This document shows positions 11,601-21,200 of a stretch of DNA of 56,503 nt, piece by piece (position 1 is the first letter of the stretch; each line of letters begins with the position of its first letter). The translations under genes and the position numbers were made by a program. The DNA comes from Neelides folsomi. Lineage: Eukaryota; Arthropoda; Collembola; Neelipleona; Neelidae. Below the pieces are notes generated by a model, which saw only the letters and a program-made list of their open reading frames with translations, had not been told where the DNA came from and made no database searches. Where the stretch lies: assembly GCA_034687125.1 (NCBI GenBank), contig JAQGBZ010000386.1, forward strand, positions 1 to 56,503, in the 5' to 3' direction.

Positions 11601-13305
11601 TCAAGAAATTCAATATTAAAATCTCTGGATTTTTATCTAATTAAATTCCATTTATTAAAGGTTGTCGATAGTGTGATGAATGGTCAAACTCAATCTGGTG
11701 TCGCAATTGTCAGACCACCGGGACATCATGCAGAAGAAGACGAACCCTGTGGATTTTGCATTTTCAACAATGTGGCAGTGGCAGCAAAATACGCCCTTGA
11801 AGCTCATGGCTTGAACCGAATTTTGATCGTTGATTGGGACGTGCATCATGGAAATGGGATCCAGAGAATGTTCCAAGATGATCCAAGAGTTCTTTACTTT
11901 TCCATTCATCGATTTGATGATGGGAGTTTCTTCCCTTGCTCTGAAGATGCAAATTATCATTTTGTTGGGAAAGGAAGGGGAGAAGGCTTTAATGTCAACG
12001 TTCCGTGGAATCGTCGTGGAATGGGAGACACTGAGTATTTGGCAGTTTTTACTAATATTCTTCTTCCAATTGCATATGAATATAACCCCGAACTAGTCCT
12101 TGTATCGGCTGGATTTGATGCTGCTAAAGGGGATCCATTAGGAGGTAGAATTTTTATATTTTGTTAAATATATTTGTAGATTACAGTGGGTCATCGATTG
12201 CATTCGGAACACTTTTGATATCTTAATAAATTTACTCCTTATTATGCAAATATTTACAGACAAATACCATCTATTCAATAAAATTAAATTTCTACTTGGG
12301 TTAAATATCATGGGAAAGATTTTTAATTCTCAATTAGATGGGATGGGATAGGCGTTTTTAATTTTGAATCTCTTATACTAAATAATCCAAGTTAAAGAAA
12401 GATATTGGATAATTGACAATTGCGATAATGAGAAATCAAATTAGATCAAGAAAATATGGTAAAATATGCTACCAATAGTGCAAACTCCTAGAAATGTTAA
12501 CCAAAATGCCATCAGGAAGGAGAAACTTTTACCTCCATGTTTAAATCGAAAAATTTTTGATATGTTGATAGAGAAAGTGTCTAACGTGTGTATTATGCAC
12601 TGGGAAGAAGGCTTAACCTTATTTACATGCATACAGAAAATACAAATTAGATTAACAATAGAAAACTTAAATAAAGTAACGTTCCGAATGCACTCGATGA
12701 CCCTGTACAGCTTTACTAAATCATTTAAAATTAAACTTCTCTAAAAAATAATTCAATTTAATATTCTCACAGGTTGTGAACTCACTCCGGAAGGATACGG
12801 GCACATGACAAGGCTTTTGATGGGTCTTGCTAATGGAAAAATGGTTGTTGCACTTGAAGGCGGCTACAATTTAATCTCTATTGCCTACTCGATGGTTTTA
12901 TGCACCAAGGCACTTCTCGGTGATCCGCTGCCTCCCTTGAGTCTTAAGGACGAAATTAGCTCCAGTGCTCTCACGTCTATCCACAATGTCCTCAAGACTC
13001 ATTCAAAGTATTGGACCACAATCAAGTCTTTCCGAAAAATGTTCCCTTCCCTTGGGCTCATCCAATCTGGATTTTATGAGAGGAAGGGAGAGTCTCAAAG
13101 TAAAGGAGGGGACAAACTACACGAATACCTTGATAATACTCCGGATGAGCTGGAAAAGCTCATGGTCAATTTGGACCTAGACAGTAGTAATAAGAGTGAA
13201 CTGACAAGTACGAGCTTTGAATCCAGTTCCCCGGACGACTTTTATTCAGAAAAGTTACCCGATTGCCCTGACCTCCGACCAACGACCCATGGAGAGGCCT
13301 CGTAA
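8678..13305 (+). CDS. HDAC6: Histone deacetylase 6 (tandem class IIb deacetylase)
   Basis: Exons: 8678-9001, 9112-9242, 9337-9795, 9886-10078, then either 10164-10223 or 10396-10455, then 10588-10784, 10883-11224, 11307-11577, 11661-12144, 12773-13305; 997 residues. The exon before the first holds 25 nt of leader from 8653. HDAC6 removes acetyl groups from tubulin and other cytoplasmic proteins. Domain 1 (about residues 150-430) shows PPGHHA (H251/H252), the zinc ligands of DFDVHH (D289, H291) and the ligand D382 in the alternative exon, then LEGGYCL. Domain 2 (about 550-860) shows PPGHHAEED (H681/H682), DWDVHH (D719, H721), [14 protein letters not shown] (D812) and LEGGYNL. Both domains keep all catalytic residues. 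Odd points are the duplicated exon in domain 1 and the lack of the usual C-terminal ubiquitin-binding zinc finger. The last 110 or so residues are serine- and acid-rich. Confidence 0.95.
10164..10223 (+). CDS. HDAC6: HDAC6 alternative exon A (domain 1 active-site strand)
   Basis: 60 nt, phase 0 at both ends, encoding [20 protein letters not shown], with a TTTAG acceptor and a GTATTC donor. It supplies the third zinc ligand of deacetylase domain 1 (D382). It reads into the next constitutive exon as ...GCFE-GEMELTP, which I recall as the form seen in insect HDAC6, so it is likely the default version. Confidence 0.85.
10396..10455 (+). CDS. HDAC6: HDAC6 alternative exon B (duplicate of exon A)
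   Basis: Again exactly 60 nt and phase 0, encoding [20 protein letters not shown], after a TTTTTACAG acceptor. Joining it gives ...GDDK-GEMELTP, close to the GDPKGEM of vertebrate domain 1. The donor GTCAAT is weak, which could mean regulated or rare use. Frame is kept whether A, B or both are included; including both would duplicate a core strand and probably wreck the fold, so exclusive use is inferred. Confidence 0.7.
12184..12705. mobile_element. MITE inside an HDAC6 intron
   Basis: A 522-bp element flanked by TA (12182-12183, 12706-12707). Its ends are inverted copies, CAGTGGGTCATCGATTGCAT at left and the complement of CAGGGTCATCGAGTGCATTC at right, about 26 bp with two substitutions and a 2-bp indel. 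The interior holds only short meaningless ORFs. It makes up most of the 628-nt intron between exons 12144 and 12773, the longest in the gene. Confidence 0.8.
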
Positions 13306-13534
13306 TTTGGACCAACGTATTTTATTATTTAGGGACCAAAGGGTTATACTTACCTAGTTAAATCTTAAAATAATGAAATTGTAATGTACCTCTTTAACCT
13401 TCAATCTTTCACTAATTCTCACAACATAAATACCTCTATTTCATTGTTTATTTTAATGTTAACTCGATATACTCAACCCAAAAATATAAACTGTTATTAT
13501 TTTAAAATTTAATATGCTATAATCTTAATGTAAT

Positions 13535-13540
13535 AATAAA
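13535..13540 (+). terminator. Poly(A) signal of HDAC6
   Basis: AATAAA 230 nt after the HDAC6 stop. It lies only 24 nt from the oppositely directed signal of the neighbouring mannosyltransferase gene. Confidence 0.5.
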
Positions 13541-13564
13541 CTGCAAATTAACCAATCATGATTC

Positions 13565-13570
13565 TTTATT
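13565..13570 (-). terminator. Poly(A) signal of the PIG-Z-like gene
   Basis: AATAAA on the minus strand, 87 nt past the stop at 13657. Cleavage downstream of it would make this transcript overlap the HDAC6 3' end. Confidence 0.5.
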
Positions 13571-13656
13571 TCACATTTAAAAAACTATTATTGGCATTGA
13601 TTAATGACTTGAGTTGTAAGTCCATACAAAATTGAACATTTAATTATTATAAAAAC

Positions 13657-15950
13657 TCAAGTTAGGAAAACCAAATAACTTGCAATAAAAATAAAGAAAG
13701 TGAAGAAATAAGCCAAAAAGTTAACAAAAAATCCCAGAATGTGAAAAAGCACATCATTGAATTTGAACGTTTTTTCAAAATTTTTATCATATATTTGCGA
13801 AGTATTCATGGGCAAGTTTGCAGAAAATTGTTCGAGGCGATATAAACTCAAGCCAATTTCAACCCCAATCAGATTCTTATGTTTTTCTTTTCCAGCATAC
13901 AATAAGAAATCCCTTGAAGGTTCTTCATTCCAAAATGGTTTAAAATTTATATGATTCCAATAAGTTTTAATTTTCTTGAGCTTCACTCTTTCAAACATCT
14001 CTTCAGCTTCATTCCCTATAGAAAAAGGTAAAAGGAGAAAATTGGCTTTGTCAAGCATTTCTTCATTTTCTCTACCGAATCGAAAATGAGTGTCGTAGAC
14101 TTTAATTAGCCGGCTTATGTCATTTTCCAGGGCTGATAAACTTTTTTGATTTTCTCCGGTGTGAAAAACTCGGATTTTACTGTTCTTTTCGAGTTGTAGT
14201 ACTTTTTTTGTAAGGGAAAAACTCGAATCGTCCAAACTGTCTTGATAAACAATGGGAGCCATTAATGTTTTCCAAAGAGAAGGAATTACTAACACGAATG
14301 TCGGAGGAATCGCCGCCATTTGAGAACAAATGATATCGACTTTAGTCGGATTGAACCTAATAGGAATTAGTTGACTGTACATATCAAGAAAAGCTGTGAG
14401 GATTCCTCCTTGACTAACAAACCCCCAATAAATAACTCCAATCAAATTGCACATAAACCAAGCCAGACCTAATTTAGGATTAAAATGAGAAACTAAAGGA
14501 ATTTTCTGACCATGCATGTAAATTAATGGAAAAATGAGTGGAACGAGTTCAAAGGCACTTTCTCCCTTCATCAATAACAAGGGAATAAAAAGCGAGCAAT
14601 TAAGAAACATCCATTGAGAATCCAATTTAGGCTTATTTTTCCAATCACAAGTGGCAATGAGATAAATCTCTCTTACAAAAGAAACAACTCCCATTCCTCC
14701 AATAACGTTAAAAATTAGGAAAAAATACCCAAGGGTCTTGGCAGTATTGAAAATGTCAAAATATTTTCTCTTCATTACAAAGTAGTTAGCAGGAGTGAAG
14801 ACGAAACTATTTTGACTGATCTTCATTTCCCATAATTGCATAAACGTCACTTTTCCAAAATAAATTGAATCCCAAATTACAAAAGGAAAACTGAAGGCGA
14901 AGAAGTAGAAAATGAAGACAAAGATCCGAATGTGAAAATCTTTCATGCCAACTTTCTTAAAGCCAATTCCTCTTTTCAAATAGAAAAACACAGGCACAGA
15001 AGCAAAAGTGAGGAAAAATTCTGGATCATTAAAAAGACCCAAAACTACAAAAAGAACAATCCAATGTAAATTGTTTATAGGATTATATCCCGTTCTCTTC
15101 ATCATCCTCAACCATTTAACTTTCTCAATAGGATCTGTCGCTGCATCATATTTGAGTAAATATGAAGTGTATGCGTCCAAAATATGGATGGATTTTGACA
15201 CAAAATAAAGAATTGAGGCGAAAAATATTAAATTTAAAGAAGAAGAATGAGTTCGTGTGGCAAAGACAAGAAGTACCATCGAAGAGGCCAAAGTGATGAG
15301 TCTGAAGGAATGTTCTCCTTCTTCTTCCTTTTCATTGTCCAATTGTTCTCTGGGTTCTTTTTTCTTCTTTGCGAAACTTATGTTAAGGTTGCAGAATTTG
15401 ATTAAGAGGAAATCAACGATTAGGGAAAGGAGCACTTGGACGAGACGTGGGATGAGAATGAGAAGCTTCGCTGCAGGAATTTTCTCTTTCCCCATTTCAT
15501 CTTCGAACGATAGAAAATAAGATGATAAAAAGTATGGCGCATAAACAGTTGTATGAAGAAATGCAATTGACCGGGTTGGGAATGTAGCGTTGAATGAAGG
15601 GGATTTGAATACTTGCAAATCAAAATAATCTCCTAGAATGAAACAACAATATGTGTAAATTGACTTGTTACATAATACGTCGAATATATCTGTACCTTAT
15701 GTAAGTATATGAATTGTTTAGTAATTATTTAGAAGTCGTATTTTTTACCAGCAATAATTTCAAGAGAATTTGTAAACTCTGACTGATCAATCCATCCGGT
15801 CTGGATAATTAAAGTGAGGAGAACTCGAAGAAGAATGAGAGCCTCGTAGAGACCCTTAAGCCGCAAACTTTGTAATTTATTCCTTGGACGGAAAGAAACA
15901 ATTGAATTGTCCTTCTCGTAAACTATCTTTTTAACAATTTCCAAATTCAT
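13657..15950 (-). CDS. PIGZ: GT22 mannosyltransferase, PIG-Z/SMP3-like
   Basis: Two exons, 15950-15749 and 15632-13657, joined in phase, give 725 residues, longer than human PIG-Z (579). Many hydrophobic stretches span the protein, as expected of an ER multi-pass enzyme. PIG-Z adds the fourth mannose to GPI anchors from dolichol-phosphate mannose on the lumenal side. The call rests on the segment across the splice: GWIDQSEFTNSLEIIAGDYF followed by FPTRS, which lines up with the GYVHPDEFFQSPEVMAGD and FPCRS region of PIG-Z. A lysine- and glutamate-rich insert (near residues 160-180) accounts for some extra length. Odd point: the HPDE motif of the family reads DQSE here (residues 55-58). PIG-B or another GT22 member is a less likely alternative. 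The gene starts 355 bp from DAW1, head to head. Confidence 0.72.
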
Positions 15951-16305
15951 GGCTACGATTCTAACTAAAATTGTAGCTCAGCTGGTTAATAATTTTATCA
16001 AAGGTATAACAATCGATCGTGCGAATTGCGCAACCCTCTCGACTTTCACTCCGAAACCGCACGCGGGAGTGAGCATGGAAACTCCATGAAGCACATGGAA
16101 CTATGTACATGCATCTACAAATGACAGAAGATGTTTGCTCAATAATTCCAATGACTTTGCTCAATGGTTCTCATACATTGAAGTTGAATAATTAACAATT
16201 CTAAGGCGAATGTTAACTCTTTAAATTACTGTATTTAAAATTTAAAGCTTTACAACACGCTAAATTTAAATATAAAAATTGTTAAAAGTTAAGAATTTTG
16301 ATAAA
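15951..16305. promoter_or_regulatory. Presumed shared divergent promoter, PIG-Z-like and DAW1
   Basis: 355 bp separate the two start codons, so both promoters must lie here. No TATA box is evident. The sequence GTGAGCATGGAAAC at 16069-16082 matches the RFX X-box GTTGCCATGGCAAC at 10 of 14 positions. An X-box would suit DAW1, a cilium gene, at 224 bp before its ATG, but the match is imperfect. Confidence 0.4.
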
Positions 16306-18211
16306 ATGAGAATCGTGTGGATTCATATCCGCTATTACCCACCAGGAATCATCTTGGAATATGCGGAAAGATCGAATAAAAAGACGAGGAAGAGAGTCGT
16401 CGATCTTTTGGATTTCAGTTACTCGACAGACTTGGACGACCTTATGACGAAATTCATCGAGCGAGGTTTGGTCCCCCAATCTTCTAAGATGTACCTGTAT
16501 GAAGCTCTAAAAAGTCTTCAAAACCGTGCTCAAACAAACTCAGGGAAGAAATTCTCAAATGTCAAATCTTTCAGAACTCATATTTTCCCTGCTTCAAGTA
16601 TGGCCATAAACAAAGAAGGATCAAGGTATGAACAAAATCCCTCACAATAACGCTGTTTGACATAATGTAAATAAGATTTTTATTTTTAATTATTGTAATT
16701 TACCTTATGCATTTGTTATTCATTGCACTAATAGGATGGTCACAGGAAGTCTCGACAAGACAGCAGTAATATGGGACTTGAAATCAGGAACAGAATTGAC
16801 AACACTTTCAGGGCATGATGAAGCCATTCTGAGCGTGGACATGAACAACACAGGAGATCGAGTTGTCACAAGTTCAGCCGATGGGAGTGTTCGTTATTGG
16901 CATGTTTATGACATCGAAGGACCTCCGAATCCACTCCATGCCATGGAAGGAACCAAAAGAGCAAAACTCCTTACAGTTAAATTTAGTCATGATAATCTCA
17001 TGTGTGGTTCAGGTTCATCCGACCATACTGCTTTCATCCATGACCTCACGAGCGGTAAAAGTTCAATGAAAGCTTAACAAGAGAGAGAATTGGACAATTA
17101 CTAAATGTACACACAGTATGTTTGTATTTATATATAAAATATTCTTTTGTTGAAAGGATGCAAGATGTATTCTTTCACTGGTCATTCGGGTGACGTGAAG
17201 TCAATCGCATTTGACAAACGGAGTTTCACTCTTCTTACGGCCTCCTTTGATGGTCGCTCGGGTAGAACGTCTCATTATATTAAACCCTCATTATTTTCAT
17301 CTTGAACTTGAATACACTCTCTATTGTACTGATTGTGAGTAATCACTTCTCTATCTGAAGGTTTATGGGACCTGAGGAGCGGAACTCTCATATCTTTCCT
17401 AATGAGCCATGAAGCAGAAGTGGTGCGGAGTGTTTTCAACTATTCAGAAGACTACATCGCTTCTTGCTCTCTCGATAACACAGTCAGACTCTGGGACTTG
17501 AGAAGGAAGGATCAACCTATTGCAATTTTCGCAGAAAATAATGACGAGGTAATTTCTCCCGTTGACATCTAATTCTCATTTCTGGCAACAATTCCGCGTT
17601 GTGTGAAAGTCAGACAAAGCACATGGATCTCCTCATGTCTGTCCTCCTCTCACATACTCCGTCTTTTCTCTCCCTCACACGAAGTCTTTCCATAAGGAAA
17701 ACTTTGGGTTTTGCCAAGTGACTCCCCGCATTGGCTTCAACCCAACGCTCCTTTCTAGTGAATGATTTCGGAGAACTTTTATGTTGCATAACGCAACTTG
17801 TTAAAAAATGCACTCTAAATGGATTCCTAATGCCCTGATAAATACATGTCTACAATAACGCATTTAATTTCTTTAAAGGTCTACGATGTCGTGTTTGACT
17901 CCCGAGGGCAGAAGTTGGCGAGCGGGGGCAAAGAAGGGCGATTGACCATTTGGGATGTGGCCACATGCAATAATGTGCTGAATGTTGAGGCCCATTCGTC
18001 ACCGATCAATCAAGTACGGTTTAGCCCAAACGGAGCTTGGGTGTCGACAGCGGGCGACGACTCAGCCTGCAAGCTCTGGCACCCGGATACGGGATTCTGT
18101 GCCCAGACCCTCGAAGGCCACGGTTCCGGAATCATGGCTGCAGAATTCAGCTACTTTAATGATGCCCTTGTGACCGTGGCCAGGGACAACATTTGTCGCC
18201 TCTGGCATTGA
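16306..18211 (+). CDS. DAW1: Dynein assembly factor with WD repeats 1 (ODA16 homologue)
   Basis: Five exons, 16306-16625, 16735-17054, 17157-17261, 17361-17548 and 17879-18211, give 421 residues; human DAW1 has 415. The N-terminus carries the DAW1-specific RYYPPGIILEY block and a DLLDF(x)xSTD segment, which no Gbeta or generic WD protein has. Eight WD units follow, ending SLDKTAVIWD, SADGSVRYWH, SSDHTAFIHD, SFDGRSGLWD, SLDNTVRLWD, GKEGRLTIWD, GDDSACKLWH and ARDNICRLWH, a complete propeller. DAW1/ODA16 is a cytoplasmic adaptor that links outer-arm dynein to intraflagellar transport for delivery into motile cilia and flagella. Units 2 and 3 are the most diverged. In an arthropod the likely site of use is the sperm flagellum. 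Confidence 0.92.
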
Positions 18212-21200
18212 TGCCCCATTTCACTCCTCGCTCAAGTAAAAGAATGCGAGTCGGAATAATTATTGAGACTATAGTATTATTCATCAATGTTCTCTCAGTA
18301 CAATTGTCGAGTTTTTGTATGTATTTACATGTGTACTTGAGGTTTAACCCTTGTTGAGATGTAAAGCTAAAAATAAAACACCTATTTCACATTCATATTA
18401 TAAATGATCATTAATTAACATCATCGTTTGGAAGTGGACGTGGGGTCATAAAATAAAGAATAAGGTGTATTTACTCTAAACATCTCAGGGAATAATTAAG
18501 AATTTAACGTCGTTAATTCTAAAATTTAAACCAATAACATTTGTCATAATAAAAGTCCTTTTATTTATTCAATGCTAATACACATAACATAATTGAACAA
18601 AAGTTTTAACAAAAATTGTATATTAGAAGCCGTCGCTTCAATGTCAATTTATATTTATAGTTAAAGCAATTATAAGGTCGGTCAGATCACAATATCAAAG
18701 TTTGAAGAAAATTTTCTCGGAATACCTCAATAAAATGATGTTTTTATCAAATAAACAGGTTGGTTTAAAATTAATAAAAGTGTTCATGTTACAATTAGTA
18801 CTTGTAGTAAGTTGTCGGTCAAATAATAATAAATAATCTACTAAAACGCTTAACTGAACACGAAAGGAAGAGAAATTTTTTGAATTTTCAAATACTGCAG
18901 AAAAAGGAATCTTTTTCAAATTAAATAGTTTAAGCTTGCATTTAAACAGTAATATTTAAAAGGTGAATTAAATAATAAGGATCAAATATAATTCTTTTAA
19001 AAGCTATTCAACTTTCAATAAATTCACAACTGAAGCTGTCAAGTTTACATCTTTCATAAAAAGATCATAAAACCATCCCATTATTCATACTAATTATGAT
19101 AATTCTTACATGATTTTTATCCTTTAAACATTTTATAAATGATTCCAAAGGCTTGCAGACACATTTAGAATGAAAACATCTATACACAATTAAAATGAAT
19201 ATTTTGAATAAAAAGATAGGTACATAATTTCTTTATACATACATAATTAAATAATAATCATACTTTTAGACATTAACATTATAATACATTAATTAATTAA
19301 TTTTATTACAAACATTCTTTAGCTTGTAGCCTACAATTTTTCCTGAAATCTAAAATGTCTTTGTTCATTAAATGAGACTAATCTAAATATTACTTATTAA
19401 TTATGTATGTATTTACATTCAACTACTTATCGTAAAAATAATTAGAACTCTACTCCAGTAAGAGCAAGAAAGGCAGTTTTGTATCTTGTACACTATTTCA
19501 TGATCAAATACTTGGGTGTGTATTTTTAAGTGGATACCTACAATTTATCTTTTAGAGAGAGAAATATTTTAAAGCATCATGCCTCACTTTCTTCTCTCGC
19601 GGCTCAACTAATTACGAATCATTAAATAATAGTACGTATAATGTAGTAGTAGATAGCCAGTAGCCATAAGTAGACGCAAATAGTGAAGAGCTGGTGGAGA
19701 AAATTGAAGAGATTAAAAAGGGCTGAAGCGTGGAGAGATGAAGCTGTGGCGAAGTTACAACAAAGGTATTTTTGGCTGGTTATAGGACTCCTGGAGCACC
19801 TCGAGATGTGAGTCCATGGCGAACATTACGAGGAGCTCGGCCCATTCTTTTCAAGCGATCTGGAACGAGTCAAGAACATTTCTCATTATTACATTCTCTC
19901 ATATGCCAAAATGGAGGCGAGCCTTGACTTTCAAATGTAATGAAAATTCCAATGTTCGGTTCAATTGAAAGGCTCAAGACTCTCCTCAAATCGACTTCAA
20001 TAATGTTTAGGAAGGCGGGTAACGGGGTTAAGATTCTTTTACAAAGGTTAAACTCAACGCAGGTCAGTATCATTTCGCATGGCAGAAAACAATGATTTAA
20101 GAGGAGCCAACACTTTCACTCTTTTCCTCATTCCTTCTTTAAACATTATTTAATTGCACTTGCAGCGTTATTATCAATTCAAGTAGCCATCATCATCATG
20201 TAAACATCATCTTAAGTGTCGTTATCACAAAAATATCTTATTTCAATCATCGCACTCTTCCGTCTAGTAAATGCTCCCCCCAAAATGTCAATACCCAAAA
20301 TGAGAAAAACGAGTTGTCAAAAATATTTTAAAAATATATCATATGACAATCAAATTGAGGATTAGAAAGGCACACACAACACGAAAGGTGAAAACACAAA
20401 GGAAAGGTGTAAGTTGCGAACTAAATAAGTGTCTGAACTCATCTAAAAATGAAAGTATGTAAAAATGTGTATAAAATTGAGCTAGTCCCTTCTATTGAAA
20501 AAATAATATTTTTATATAAGCACACTCCCAAGTATAATATTTCTGATCTCATTCGTTGAGTAATGTGGTTAGTGACACGAGAGTTGTTCTCAATTTTGTA
20601 CTGAATGTATTACCTTAACTTTGTACAAACCATCTTCCTCGTATTGCAAGAAATCTTCTCCTTCCCTCTCATAACTTATTTAATTATTTTGTCAGTCAAA
20701 TTGTGTAGTGTTCCTTAATATTATATAATCGTCATTTTAAAAATAAAAATGTTCAGTAACCATTTAAGAGCTAAAACATGGATTCAGTCGAGGACATTGT
20801 GAACAAATACCATTTCTCCTCCTATTGATATGCATGAGCTATTGAAACGAAAATATTAATCTTTCAAAAGAACATATTTTTGTATAAGTACTAAATATGG
20901 TATTACATATTATATACTATCGATATTCTACGTATTTTACACAAATTATATCCATCTAATAATCAAGTAAAGTATTTAGTTTGGGTTCTCTCAAAACTCA
21001 ATAGGAAATAAAAAGTAAATCTCATTTCGATTAAAAACTTATCAAATGGAGAACGGAAAAAAATAATTACGTAGAACGTTGAAGACACTAAAATAATATT
21101 AGCATAATAATAAGTAAGTAATAATATGTAAATTATATCAATTATAATAAATATTCCTCGTCAGAATCCTTAATTAAATAATATTTTATAATCTCATTAT

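Noticed and set aside
8678..13305. HDAC10 instead of HDAC6
   Set aside because: Both deacetylase domains keep full zinc-binding sets, whereas the second domain of HDAC10 is degenerate.
15975..15991. tRNA-like D-arm sequence GTAGCTCAGCTGGTTA
   Set aside because: It matches box A, but no D-stem partner, anticodon arm or box B follows, so it is not a tRNA gene; it lies in the promoter between two genes.
16306..18211. G-protein beta subunit
   Set aside because: Considered because of the WD repeats, but the RYYPPGIILEY N-terminus and eight units identify DAW1.
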